Source: an uncultured beta proteobacterium
Lineage (GTDB): Bacteria; Pseudomonadota; Gammaproteobacteria; Burkholderiales; Burkholderiaceae_C
Length of the DNA: 35,114 nt
Assembly: GCA_903873485.1 (NCBI GenBank)
Contig: CAIQOO010000216.1
Span: forward strand, 1 to 35,114
Reading direction: 5' to 3'
Positions 1-8,981 of this stretch are shown here, piece by piece. The position numbers and the translations under genes were made by a program. The notes under the pieces were generated by a model. It did no database searches, was not told the origin of the DNA, and saw only the letters and a program-made list of their open reading frames with translations. Positions within the stretch are counted from its first letter, which is position 1, and each line of letters starts with the position of its first letter.

Positions 1-1
1 G

Positions 2-805
2 AACCTCGGCATCGAGGGCATTATGGTGGCGGGGGCTTTTGCCGGCTGGCTGGCGGTGTATGGCGGCGCGCCGCTGTGGCTGGGAGTCGCTGCGGCCGCG
101 CTAACGGGGGCGGCGCTGGGTCTGCTGCACGCCTTTTTGACGGTGGCGCTGGCGCTGTCGCAGCATGTCTCGGGGCTTGGCATCACGCTGCTGGCCACGG
201 CGCTGAGTTATTACGGCTACCGGGTGAGCTTTCCCAAAGTGTCAACCCCGCCGACCATCACGCCATTTGCTGACATGAGTTGGCTACCTCTGCCGATCCT
301 GGCGCAGCAAACCCCGATGACGCTGCTGGCGCTGCTGGCGGTGCCGGCGCTGGGTTATCTGCTGTTCAAGACCCCGGTCGGCCTGGCGATCCGCATGGTT
401 GGCGAAAACCCGCAGGCGGCCGAAGGCCAGGGGGTGTCGGTGGCGCGGGTGCGCACCGGTGCCATCGTCGCCGGGTCGGCGCTGATGGGGGTGGCGGGTT
501 CGTTTTTGACGCTGTCGGCGTTCAACGCTTTTTTCTTCAACATGGTCAACGGGCGCGGCTGGATTTGTGTGGCGCTGGTGGTGTTTGCCTCGTGGCGGCC
601 GGGCAAGGCGCTGCTGGGTGCCCTGCTGTTTGCGTTTTTTGACGCGCTGCAACTGCGCCTGCAGCAAATGAATGATGCCGTGCTGCCCTACCAGTTGTAT
701 TTGATGCTGCCTTATGTACTGTCGATCATTGCGCTGGTGCTGGTGGCGCGCAAGGCCAGCTACCCGCAAGCGCTGATGAAGCCGTACCGCAAGGGCGAGC
801 GTTAA
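2..805 (+). CDS. ABC transporter permease, nucleoside/nucleobase (BMP/YufQ) type, 5'-truncated by window edge
   Basis: This is an inner-membrane permease subunit of a purine/nucleoside-type ABC importer. The frame is open from base 2 and begins with NLGIEG, a motif conserved near the N-terminus of this permease family, so the true start lies left of the window. About 267 residues are visible, against roughly 300 for a full subunit. The protein is strongly hydrophobic, with about seven or eight membrane segments. The stretch GLAIRMVGENPQAAEGQGVS is the cytoplasmic loop that meets the ATPase; its E-N-P-x-A-A-E core is typical of sugar/nucleoside permeases. In this family the permease is usually the last transporter gene before a nucleobase deaminase. 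Here a deaminase-like gene does follow at 7300, but two signalling genes lie between. The substrate is inferred from family and context only. Confidence 0.85.
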   Translation, partial: NLGIEGIMVAGAFAGWLAVYGGAPLWLGVAAAALTGAALGLLHAFLTVALALSQHVSGLGITLLATALSYYGYRVSFPKVSTPPTITPFADMSWLPLPILAQQTPMTLLALLAVPALGYLLFKTPVGLAIRMVGENPQAAEGQGVSVARVRTGAIVAGSALMGVAGSFLTLSAFNAFFFNMVNGRGWICVALVVFASWRPGKALLGALLFAFFDALQLRLQQMNDAVLPYQLYLMLPYVLSIIALVLVARKASYPQALMKPYRKGER

Positions 806-861
806 AAATACCGCCTTGCCTGACCTGCCGCCAGGCTGTCGATCACTGCCATTTTTAAGCA

Positions 862-915
862 TTAAAATGGCATCCAGCCCTTATGCAGTCTGCGCTGAGT
901 GCTATTTTATTGATA
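862..915 (-). repeat. Dispersed hairpin repeat, copy D
   Basis: On the minus strand this reads AATAGCACTCAGCGCAGACT, then GCATAAGGGCTGGATGCC. It matches the copies at 7229, 14362 and 18635 in the words CAGCGC and AAGGGCTGG. It starts 57 bp after the permease stop. The longest open frame of the next gene (ATG at 883) begins inside this repeat, which argues that 883 is not the real start. The hairpin pairing is weaker here than in the other copies. Confidence 0.65.
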
Positions 916-1020
916 ATTGACAACCAGCCCGACAGCCAGTTGGCAAAGCACTGCTTTACCCTGACAGGCGTGATTTGGCCCTATCATCCCCAACTCATAT
1001 TTTGTTCAACCGTCCGGTTC

Positions 1021-4000
1021 ATGCTGATCAACCCCAAACTGCAGTCCCGCTTTCCTGCACTCAAGACATCCGGTCTGTTGCCCGCGCCCAAAGGTGTTGC
1101 GCTGGCGGTGCTGCGGCTGACCCAGCAGGACCACACTACGCCGGCACAACTGGCGCATGCGGTTGAAGCCGACCCGGCGCTGGTGGCCCGGCTGCTCAAG
1201 CTGGCCAACCATTGCCAGTTGTCCGGCAGCCGCCCGATTCTGGCGATCAAGGATGCCATCGACACGCTCGGCATCAATGCGGTTCGCGGGCTGGCGCTGG
1301 CTGCCTCACTGATGACAGACCGGCAGGCCAGGCGTTGCAGCGGGTTTGACGATGTCGGTTTTTGGTCCCGTCATCTGGCTTGTGCGGTGGCGATGCGGGC
1401 GTTTGCCAGGCACACCCGGGTGATCCAGGAAGACGAAGCCTTCACCCTGGGCCTGCTGTCGCATGTCGGCAATCTGGGGCTGGCTGGTTTGTTTCCGGAT
1501 GACTATTCGCCCTTGATCGAGTCGGGCGACCCCGGCGCGCTGCTGCTGCGGGAACGCTTGGCCTTTGAGTTTGACCATGGTGACCTGACCGCCGCCCTGC
1601 TGCTCGACTGGGGCTTTCCCGAAGAGCTGGTGCTGCCGATTTTGCAGCATGAAAACCAGACCCTGCCCGACCCGGCCGACCAGTCGCGCGCCGCCCGGCT
1701 GACGCTGACGCTGATGCTGGCCGACCAAATGGCCGACATCTGCATGGCCGACAACGCCGCCAGACCGGCGATGATGGCCGCGCTGCTGGCGCTGGGCGGC
1801 AAGCTGGGCGTTGAACCCAAAGCGTTGCTTGACCTGTGCGACGGTGTGGCGCAAGACTGGCGCGACTGGAGCCAACTGCTCAACCAGACCTCGCGGCACC
1901 TGCCGCCATTTGCCCAATTGCTCGGCAGCGCCGCACCGGCACCGCCTGCCGTCACGGCCGAACATCACCAGGACGGCGCTGACCGGACCGGGGTGATGCT
2001 GCTGCTGGCCGAGTCCGGGCAGCGCGACCGGCTTGGCGCCGCCATCGGGCAGGCCGGCTACCCCTGCCGCGCAGTTGACAGCGCCGCGCAGGCCCTGGCG
2101 CTGTTGCCGCAACAAGCCCCTGACCTGCTGCTGATCGATGGCCTGCTGCCGGACATGAATCCGCTGGAACTGCTGCACACGCTGCGGCAAGACCCCGCCG
2201 GATCAGCGCTTTTTTTGGTGCTGCTGACCGACCCACAGCAGCCCGCGCAGGTGGCACAGGCGTTTGCTGCCGGGGCCGACGACTGTGTGTCGCGCAATGC
2301 CGAGCCAGGCGAACTGGCGGGCCGGCTGATGGCATGGCAGCGGGTGATCGGGCTGCAGCGCAAGCTTCAGCGTGACCAGTCCAGCCTGCAGCAGTTTGCC
2401 GCCGAGTTCGCCCGATTGACCGAACGTATCGAGGCGACCCGGCAAAAGGAGTTTGAAAACGAACAACGCATGGAATTGGCACTCAGCGGCAGCGACCTCG
2501 GTTGCTGGGACTGGGACATTGCCAGCGGCCTGGTGGTGCTCAACGCGCGCTGGTGCGCCATGCTGGGCTATCACACCCAAGAGCTGGTGCAAGACATGCC
2601 CACCTGGAAGCAACTGTTTCACCCGGACGATCTGGCGGCGGTCGAAGCCACCCTGAAACGCCATCTCGGTTCGGGCGTGCCGGTTTATGAAAGCGAACAC
2701 CGGATGCGCCACCAGGACGGCCACTGGATCTGGGTGCTTGACCGGGGCCGGGTGGTGGCGCGCAACAGTGCCGACACCGCGCTGCGCATGGTCGGCACCC
2801 AGATGGACATCACCGAGCGCCGGCAAGCGCAGGAAAAATTGCAGCGCAGCCATGTTTTGCTGCAAAGCATTCTGAAAACCATCCCGGTCGGCTTGAGCGC
2901 CTTTGATGCCGATCTCAATCTGATTGCAAAAAATGACCTGTTTCAAACCAGCCTGGATCTGCCCGACGCGCTGTTTGAAAACCCGCCGACCTCGTTTGAG
3001 CGCATCATCCGCTTCAATGCCGAACGCGGCGAATACGGCACGCAGGAGCCGCAGGCGAAGGTCGCCGAGTTGGTGGCGCTGGCACGCCATCCGGTGGCGC
3101 ACCAGTTTGAGCGGGTCCGCGCCAATGGCCGGGTGCTGGAGATTCGCGGTGCACCGATGCCCGGCGGCGGCTTTGTCACCATCTACACCGATGTGTCCGA
3201 CCGCAAGCGCGCCGCCGCGCAGGTGCTGCACAGCACCCAACTGTTGCGTGGGGCGATTGACTCGCTTGATGAAGCCTTTGCGCTGTTTGATGCGCAGGAC
3301 CAACTGGTTTTCTGCAACGAAAAATACCGCACGCTGTACGCCCTGTCGGCCGACCTGATCGTGCCCGGCGCCACTTTTGAACACATTATTCGCGAAGGGG
3401 CCAGGCGCGGCCAGTACCAGGAGGCGATCGGTCGCGAAGATCAATGGGTGGCCGAGCGGCTGGCGGCACACCGGGCTGCCGACACCACGCTGGTGCAGCA
3501 CCTGGGCGACGGGCGGGCGCTGCGCATCATTGAACGCCGTCTGGCTGACGGCAGCACCGTCGGTTTCCGGGTTGACATCACCGACCTGGTGCGGGCCACC
3601 GAAGAAGCGCAGGCCGCCAACCTGGCCAAGAGCCGCTTTCTGGCCACCATGTCACATGAAATCCGCACCCCGATGAATGGCATTCTGGGCATGGCGCAGT
3701 TGCTGCTGGCGCCTCGGCTCAGCGATGCCGACCGGCTGGAATACGCCCGCACCGTGATCAACTCGGGGCATTCGCTGTTGACGCTGCTCAACGACATTCT
3801 GGACCTGTCAAAAATCGAGTCGGGCCGCTTCCAACTCGATTTGACGCAGATCGAACCCGAACAGATCCTGCACGAGATCAGCTCGCTGTTTGCCGGCGCT
3901 GCCAAAAACAAGGGTTTGCAGATCGATGTTCAATGGCGTTCGACACCGGCCCAGACCTATCAGGCCGACGGCCATCGCCTGCGGCAAATGCTGTCCAACC

Positions 4001-5037
4001 TGCTTGGCAACGCCATCAAGTTCACGCCGGGCGGCCAGATTTTGATTGAAGGGGCCGAGATCGGGCGCGACGAGACCAGCGCCATGCTGGAGTTTTCAGT
4101 CACCGATTCGGGCATTGGCATCCCGGCCGACAAGCAGGCCGCTTTGTTTGAGGCCTTTTCACAGGTTGACAGTTCCACCACGCGCGAATTTGGCGGCTCC
4201 GGTCTGGGCCTGGCGATCGTCCGCCAAATGGCCCATTTGCTCGGCGGCGAGGTCGGGGTACACAGTGAACCCGGCAGCGGCTCGCGCTTCTGGTTCCGGA
4301 TTCGGGCCGACTTGATCAACACCCGTGATGCCGAGTTGGCCGGATGGCAAGAAGCCCTGCCGGCCAGCGACATGGCGGCGCAGCCGCAACTCAGCGGCCG
4401 GGTGCTGGTGGCAGAAGACAACCAGATCAACGCCATGGTGATTGAAGGTCTGCTTAAAACGCTGGGGCTTGCCGTGGAACTGGTGGTCAACGGCGTGCAG
4501 GCGGTTGACCGGCTGGCGCAGGAACAGCCGCCGGATCTGCTGCTGATGGACCTGCACATGCCGGTGATGGATGGCTACCGCGCCACCGAACATATTCGGC
4601 AAGCCGAGTTGAGCCGTGGGCAGCCGCGCGTGCCGATCATTGCACTGACTGCCGATGCCTTCGAGCAAGACCGGCTGCATTGCAAAGCGGTCGGTATGGA
4701 TGGCTTTCTGGCCAAGCCGGTGGCACTGCATGACCTCAAGCTGGCGCTGGCCCAGTGGCTGCCTTGTGCGGCGCCGACGTCGGCCAGTGCCGATGCCCTG
4801 GCAGCGGCACCCGACCAGCCCGCCGTGGACTGGCCGCACTGCGAGGCGCTGCTGCAGCAGACCCGGCAACTGCTGGAGCTGCAAAAATTCGATGCCATCG
4901 AGCACTTTCGCGCGCTCCAGGCGGCGGCGGGCGCATCGGCGCTGGCCAAACGCCTGGGCGACATTGCGCCATTGGTCACAAACCTGCGTTTTGACGAAGC
5001 ACTGACATTGCTGCGTCAAATACCGCCCACCCGGTAG
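1021..5037 (+). CDS. HDOD - receiver - PAS x3 - histidine kinase - receiver hybrid sensor protein
   Basis: This predicted cytoplasmic hybrid histidine kinase has 1338 residues and no membrane segments. Domains in order: HDOD at about 19-290; a first receiver at 324-440; a PAS_3-type domain at 484-603; two PAS_7-type domains at 610-730 and 739-857; HisKA with H879 in MSHEIRTP; HATPase with N997 and the G boxes DSGIGI and GGSGLGLA; a second receiver with D1177 and K1232. The first receiver keeps an aspartate at 373 but has R425 where the lysine should be, and AES instead of the acidic pair, so it is probably not a normal phospho-switch. The C-terminal 90 residues are helical, without a clear HPt histidine. 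The frame is open back to an ATG at 883, but 883-915 is a repeat and residues before MLINPK look non-coding, so 1021 was chosen; its ribosome site is weak. A GGDEF-EAL gene follows 21 bp later, likely the output partner. Confidence 0.85.
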   Translation: MLINPKLQSRFPALKTSGLLPAPKGVALAVLRLTQQDHTTPAQLAHAVEADPALVARLLKLANHCQLSGSRPILAIKDAIDTLGINAVRGLALAASLMTDRQARRCSGFDDVGFWSRHLACAVAMRAFARHTRVIQEDEAFTLGLLSHVGNLGLAGLFPDDYSPLIESGDPGALLLRERLAFEFDHGDLTAALLLDWGFPEELVLPILQHENQTLPDPADQSRAARLTLTLMLADQMADICMADNAARPAMMAALLALGGKLGVEPKALLDLCDGVAQDWRDWSQLLNQTSRHLPPFAQLLGSAAPAPPAVTAEHHQDGADRTGVMLLLAESGQRDRLGAAIGQAGYPCRAVDSAAQALALLPQQAPDLLLIDGLLPDMNPLELLHTLRQDPAGSALFLVLLTDPQQPAQVAQAFAAGADDCVSRNAEPGELAGRLMAWQRVIGLQRKLQRDQSSLQQFAAEFARLTERIEATRQKEFENEQRMELALSGSDLGCWDWDIASGLVVLNARWCAMLGYHTQELVQDMPTWKQLFHPDDLAAVEATLKRHLGSGVPVYESEHRMRHQDGHWIWVLDRGRVVARNSADTALRMVGTQMDITERRQAQEKLQRSHVLLQSILKTIPVGLSAFDADLNLIAKNDLFQTSLDLPDALFENPPTSFERIIRFNAERGEYGTQEPQAKVAELVALARHPVAHQFERVRANGRVLEIRGAPMPGGGFVTIYTDVSDRKRAAAQVLHSTQLLRGAIDSLDEAFALFDAQDQLVFCNEKYRTLYALSADLIVPGATFEHIIREGARRGQYQEAIGREDQWVAERLAAHRAADTTLVQHLGDGRALRIIERRLADGSTVGFRVDITDLVRATEEAQAANLAKSRFLATMSHEIRTPMNGILGMAQLLLAPRLSDADRLEYARTVINSGHSLLTLLNDILDLSKIESGRFQLDLTQIEPEQILHEISSLFAGAAKNKGLQIDVQWRSTPAQTYQADGHRLRQMLSNLLGNAIKFTPGGQILIEGAEIGRDETSAMLEFSVTDSGIGIPADKQAALFEAFSQVDSSTTREFGGSGLGLAIVRQMAHLLGGEVGVHSEPGSGSRFWFRIRADLINTRDAELAGWQEALPASDMAAQPQLSGRVLVAEDNQINAMVIEGLLKTLGLAVELVVNGVQAVDRLAQEQPPDLLLMDLHMPVMDGYRATEHIRQAELSRGQPRVPIIALTADAFEQDRLHCKAVGMDGFLAKPVALHDLKLALAQWLPCAAPTSASADALAAAPDQPAVDWPHCEALLQQTRQLLELQKFDAIEHFRALQAAAGASALAKRLGDIAPLVTNLRFDEALTLLRQIPPTR

Positions 5038-5058
5038 TTCTGCCATTTCTGAGGCGAC

Positions 5059-7203
5059 ATGGAAAATTTGAAACCAAAAATACTGGCCATTGATGACACC
5101 CCGGTCAACCTGTTGACCCTGGGGGCGGCCCTGAAAGACGATTTTGACCTGCAGGTTGCCACCTCCGGCGCCATGGGCATCAACCTGGCGCTGCAAGACC
5201 CGCCGGACCTGATCCTGCTCGACATCATGATGCCCGACATGGATGGCTTTGAGACCTGCCGGCAGCTCAAGGCGGAACCGCTGCTGCGCGACATTCCGGT
5301 GATTTTTGTCACCGCCCTGAATGAACTCGACTCCGAAATCGAGGGGCTGATGCTGGGCGCGGCAGACTACATCACCAAACCGATTCAGGTCGAAACGGCA
5401 CGCCAGCGCATTCACAACCTGATCGAGCGCGAGCAACTGCGCCGCCAGGTGATCACCCAGCGCGATCAACTGGCCTATGAAGTCACCATCCGAAAACTGG
5501 CAGAGGGACGGCTGCAGCTTGCCGCCGGTGTGTTTGCCAGTGCCCGCGAGGGCATCATCATCACCAATCTGGCCGGCGAAATCATCGATGTCAATGAGGC
5601 GTTTACCCGCATTACCGGCTACGGTCATGACGAGGTCGTCGGCCAGAACCCCAGCTTCCTGAGCTCCGGGCATCAGACCACCGAGTTTTACCAAAACATG
5701 TGGGGGCAGCTCACCAGCCTGGGGCACTGGAGCGGCGAAATCTGGAACCACCGCAAGAACGGTGATGTGTATGCCGAAATGTTCACCATCACCACCATCT
5801 TTGATGCGCAGGGTGAACCACAAAACTATGTCGCACTGTTTTCCGACATCACCGACCTCAAGGCGCAGCAGCGGGAACTTGACCACATTGCCCACTTTGA
5901 TGTGTTGACCGGGCTGCCCAACCGGGTGTTGCTGGCCGACCGGCTGCGCCAGGGCATGGCGCAGGCAGTACGCCGCGACCAGCAACTGGCGGTGATCTTT
6001 CTCGACTTCGATGGCTTCAAGCGCATCAATGACGAGCACGGCGTTGAGGCCGGCGACCTGTTTTTGATGACGGTGGCCAAACGCGTCAAGCAGTCGATCC
6101 GCGAGGGCGACACGCTGGCGCGCATTGGCGGCGATGAATTTGTCGCGGTGCTGCATGACATCGACGACAGAACCTCTTGCCTGCCACTGCTGAGCCGGCT
6201 GCTGGAAGCGGCCGCCCTGCCGGTGCAGTTGCTCAATGTCGTGCTGCGGGTGTCGGCCAGTCTGGGGGTGACGTTTTACCCGCAAATCCTTGACATGGAT
6301 GCCGAGCAGTTGCTGCGCCAGTCGGAACAGGCCATGTACCAGGCCAAGCTGGCCGGCAAAAACCGCTTTCACATGTTTGATACCGCCCAGGACAGCGGCA
6401 TGCACCACCACCACGAGCAAACCAAGCGCATTCGCAAGGGTTTGTTTTCTGGTGAGTTCTCGCTGCACTACCAGCCCAAGGTCAACATGCGTACCGGGCA
6501 GGTCATCGGGGCCGAGGCGCTGATTCGCTGGCAGCACCCGGATCAGGGCCTGCAAATGCCCGGCTCGTTTCTGCCGGCGGTCGAAAACCATCCGCTGGCG
6601 ATCGACATCGGCGAGTGGGTGATCGAGTCGGCCCTGACGCAAATGGACACCTGGCACGCCCAGGGGTTTGATTTGCCGGTGAGCGTCAACATCGGAACAC
6701 GCCAGTTGCGGCATCTGGACTTTGTCGAGCGGCTGCGCGACATTCTGGCCCGACACCCCAACATCAAGGCCAGCAGCCTCGGGCTTGAAATAAAGGAGAC
6801 CAGCGCCATCGACGACATCGCCAGCGTGTCGCATATCGTCGAGCAATGCACCGCTTTGGGCGTGGTGTTTGCCATCGACGACTTTGGCACCGGCTTTTCG
6901 TCCTTGACCCATCTGAAGCGGCTGCCGGTGGCGATCATCAAGCTAGACCAGAGTTTTGTGCGCGACATGCTGGTGGACCTGGAGGATTTGTCGGTGCTTG
7001 AAGGCGTGATCGGGCTGGCCCGGGCGTTTCATCGGGAGGTGATCGCCGAAGGCGTGGAGACCATCGAGCATGGCATCATGCTGTTGCGGCTTGGCTGTGA
7101 ACAGGCGCAGGGCTTTGGCATTGCCCGACCGATGCCGGCGCAGGATTTGCCGCGCTGGGCCGCCCAGTGGCAGCCCGACCCGGCCTGGCAGTCGCTAGGT
7201 TGA
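5059..7203 (+). CDS. Response regulator with PAS, GGDEF and EAL domains (cyclic-di-GMP turnover)
   Basis: The 714-residue protein is soluble. It has a receiver at 6-120 with phospho-acceptor D55 (LILLDIMMPD) and K107, a PAS domain at about 151-268, a GGDEF domain at 272-440 and an EAL domain at 455-700. The diguanylate cyclase motif GGDEF (357-361) is intact, and an RxxD inhibitory site (R348-D351) sits exactly five residues before it. The phosphodiesterase residues also look complete: E486 in EAL, N544, E577, D607-D608, K628, E664 and Q684. Both activities are therefore possible from sequence, and the net direction cannot be told. GAGGCG lies just before the ATG. It is 21 bp downstream of the HDOD hybrid kinase and probably co-transcribed, so that kinase is the obvious candidate phosphodonor. 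This pairing is inference. Confidence 0.9.
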   Translation: MENLKPKILAIDDTPVNLLTLGAALKDDFDLQVATSGAMGINLALQDPPDLILLDIMMPDMDGFETCRQLKAEPLLRDIPVIFVTALNELDSEIEGLMLGAADYITKPIQVETARQRIHNLIEREQLRRQVITQRDQLAYEVTIRKLAEGRLQLAAGVFASAREGIIITNLAGEIIDVNEAFTRITGYGHDEVVGQNPSFLSSGHQTTEFYQNMWGQLTSLGHWSGEIWNHRKNGDVYAEMFTITTIFDAQGEPQNYVALFSDITDLKAQQRELDHIAHFDVLTGLPNRVLLADRLRQGMAQAVRRDQQLAVIFLDFDGFKRINDEHGVEAGDLFLMTVAKRVKQSIREGDTLARIGGDEFVAVLHDIDDRTSCLPLLSRLLEAAALPVQLLNVVLRVSASLGVTFYPQILDMDAEQLLRQSEQAMYQAKLAGKNRFHMFDTAQDSGMHHHHEQTKRIRKGLFSGEFSLHYQPKVNMRTGQVIGAEALIRWQHPDQGLQMPGSFLPAVENHPLAIDIGEWVIESALTQMDTWHAQGFDLPVSVNIGTRQLRHLDFVERLRDILARHPNIKASSLGLEIKETSAIDDIASVSHIVEQCTALGVVFAIDDFGTGFSSLTHLKRLPVAIIKLDQSFVRDMLVDLEDLSVLEGVIGLARAFHREVIAEGVETIEHGIMLLRLGCEQAQGFGIARPMPAQDLPRWAAQWQPDPAWQSLG

Positions 7204-7228
7204 TGGCCACCGAGCTTGAGTGCCTTTT

Positions 7229-7282
7229 TGGCCTCCAGCCCTTATGGAATAAGCGCAGTTAGCTAGTATTTATATAGCATTT
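7229..7282 (-). repeat. Dispersed hairpin repeat, copy C
   Basis: On the minus strand this reads AAATGCTATATAAATACTAG, then CTAACTGCGCTTATTCCATA and AGGGCTGGAGGCC. The core CTTATTCCATAAG is a 5-bp hairpin, flanked by GC...GC. It starts 26 bp after the stop of the GGDEF-EAL gene and ends just before the ribosome site of the amidohydrolase. It has the same orientation as copy D, so copies D and C are direct repeats around the two signalling genes. Confidence 0.75.
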
Positions 7283-7299
7283 GAGGAAAGGATGGCCGC

Positions 7300-8577
7300 G
7301 TGCTTGATCTGTTGATTCAAAACGCCAGCCTGCCCGACGGGCGCCGCCAGATGGCGGTGGCGGTGCAAGGCGGCAGCATTGTCGAGGTGGCGGCCGGCCT
7401 GAATGCGGCGGCGCTGGAAACGCTCGATGCGCAGGGCTTTTTGCTGAGTCCGCCGTTTGTCGATGCCCACTTTCACCTCGATGCCGCACTGAGCTACGGC
7501 CTGCCGCGCATCAACCAGTCGGGCACGCTGCTGGAGGGCATTGCGCTGTGGGGTGAACTCAAGCCACTGCTGACCGTTGAGGCGCTGATTGAGCGCGCCC
7601 TGGCCTATTGTGACTGGGCGGTGGCGCGCGGCCTGCTGGCGATTCGCAGCCATGTCGATGTGTGTGATGAACGGCTGCTGGCAGTCGATGCGCTGCTGCA
7701 AGTCAAACGCTTGGTGGCGCCGTATCTTGATCTGCAACTGGTGGCTTTTCCGCAGGACGGCCTGCTGCGTGCCCCGGCGGCGCTGGCCAACCTGCAGCGT
7801 GCGCTGGATCGGGGGGTCGAGGTGATCGGCGGCATTCCGCATTTTGAGCGAACCGCCGAACAGGGTGCGGCCAGTGTCCGGCTGCTGTGCGAACTGGCTG
7901 CCGAACGCGGCCTGCGGGTCGATATGCATTGTGACGAGTCGGACGATCCGCTGTCGCGCCATGTCGAAACACTCGCCTCTGAGACCGAGCGCCTTGGTCT
8001 GCAGGGTCGTGTCACCGGCTCGCACCTGACGTCCATGCACAGCATGGACAACTACTATGTGTCAAAGCTGATCGCCCTGATGGCCGAAGCACAGTTGCAG
8101 GTGGTGGCCAACCCGCTGATCAACATCACCTTGCAGGGCCGACACGACAGTTACCCGAAACGCCGTGGCATGACGCGGGTGCCCGAACTGCTGGCAGCGG
8201 GCATCAATGTCGCCTTTGGCCATGACTGCGTGATGGACCCGTGGTACAGCCTTGGCAGTGGCGACATGCTCGAAGTGGCGCACATGGGCCTGCATGTGGC
8301 GCAAATGACCAGCCAGACCGCCATGCGCCAGTGTTTTGACGCGGTCACGGTCAATGCCGCCCGCGTCATGGGGCTGGAGCACTATGGCCTGCAAGCCGGT
8401 TGCCATGCCGATTTTGTGCTGCTGCAGGCGCGTGACCCGATCGAGGCGCTGCGCCTGCGTGCCACCCGGCTCAAGGTGTTTCGGCGCGGAAAACTGCTGG
8501 CCGAGTCGCCCGCCGCCGCCGTCAGCCTGCACCTGCCCGGGCGGCCCGAGAGCACTTGCTTTGGTTTGTGCCCTTAG
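7300..8577 (+). CDS. Cytosine-deaminase-like amidohydrolase
   Basis: The 425-residue metal-dependent hydrolase of the amidohydrolase superfamily is close in motif pattern to cytosine deaminase (CodA) and N-isopropylammelide hydrolases. Predicted metal and catalytic residues are the HxH pair H57/H59 in DAHFHLD, H118 in RSHVDVCD, H210 and E213 in MHCDESDD, H242 in GSHLTSMHS and D309 in GHDCVMDPWY. In CodA the last motif is GHDD; here the second Asp is Cys310, at a position known to affect pyrimidine recognition, so the substrate may differ from cytosine. The start is GTG at 7300, with GAGGAAAGG 9-17 bases upstream; the ATG at 7292 is out of frame and soon stops. It probably deaminates a purine or pyrimidine imported by the ABC system at the window's left edge. 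It overlaps the convergent receiver gene by 4 bp. Confidence 0.85.
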   Translation: MLDLLIQNASLPDGRRQMAVAVQGGSIVEVAAGLNAAALETLDAQGFLLSPPFVDAHFHLDAALSYGLPRINQSGTLLEGIALWGELKPLLTVEALIERALAYCDWAVARGLLAIRSHVDVCDERLLAVDALLQVKRLVAPYLDLQLVAFPQDGLLRAPAALANLQRALDRGVEVIGGIPHFERTAEQGAASVRLLCELAAERGLRVDMHCDESDDPLSRHVETLASETERLGLQGRVTGSHLTSMHSMDNYYVSKLIALMAEAQLQVVANPLINITLQGRHDSYPKRRGMTRVPELLAAGINVAFGHDCVMDPWYSLGSGDMLEVAHMGLHVAQMTSQTAMRQCFDAVTVNAARVMGLEHYGLQAGCHADFVLLQARDPIEALRLRATRLKVFRRGKLLAESPAAAVSLHLPGRPESTCFGLCP

Positions 8578-8981
8578 TCGGCGGACAGCGCTAGCAGCGC
8601 GGCCAGCGTTTCGTGCCGCAGCGGTTTGGGAAAACTGCCCAGCAGTTGAATGCCGTCAGCCCGCGCCAGGTCTTGCGCCACGGACAGCATTTCAACATCG
8701 CCCCCGCTGATCAGCACCACCCCGCCCTGATAGGTTTGGCGGCCAAGTTCTGCCATGAATTCAATGCCGTCCATGTCGGGCATGAACAAATCACAAATCA
8801 GCATATCCGGCACCCGTGCCAGACCCGCCAGTGTGTGCAGGGCAGCGTGGCCATTGTCGGCCGTGTGAATCTCGGTGATGCCCAGGTCGCCGAGCATGTC
8901 ACACACGACGCCACAGCTAAATTCATCATCATCGACCACCAGCACCGACCGGGCCGGGGGCTTGCATGTTGCATCATCCAT
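8574..8981 (-). CDS. Single-domain response regulator (CheY-like)
   Basis: The 135-residue protein is a receiver domain with no output domain. The acidic pair is in VLVVDDDE (D17-D19), the phospho-acceptor is D64 in LICDLFMPDMDG, the switch Ser is in LISGGD and K119 lies in FPKP, so all receiver residues are present. It sits 96 bp downstream of the large CHASE hybrid kinase on the same strand. With the receiver upstream of that kinase, the module reads receiver - kinase - receiver. It could shuttle phosphate to or from the kinase's HPt domain, or act by protein interaction; the target cannot be seen. Its 3' end overlaps the convergent amidohydrolase gene by 4 bp. Confidence 0.87.
   Translation of the reverse strand: MDDATCKPPARSVLVVDDDEFSCGVVCDMLGDLGITEIHTADNGHAALHTLAGLARVPDMLICDLFMPDMDGIEFMAELGRQTYQGGVVLISGGDVEMLSVAQDLARADGIQLLGSFPKPLRHETLAALLALSAD

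Noticed and set aside
917..945. TTGACA at 917-922 as a promoter for the HDOD kinase
   Set aside because: No acceptable -10 box follows at 15-19 bases, and the sequence adjoins a repeat.
4159..6912. 917-residue open frame on the minus strand opposite the two signalling genes
   Set aside because: The opposite strand has clear domain motifs in the right order. This frame is Gln/His/Arg-rich antisense of high-G+C codons and spans two real genes.
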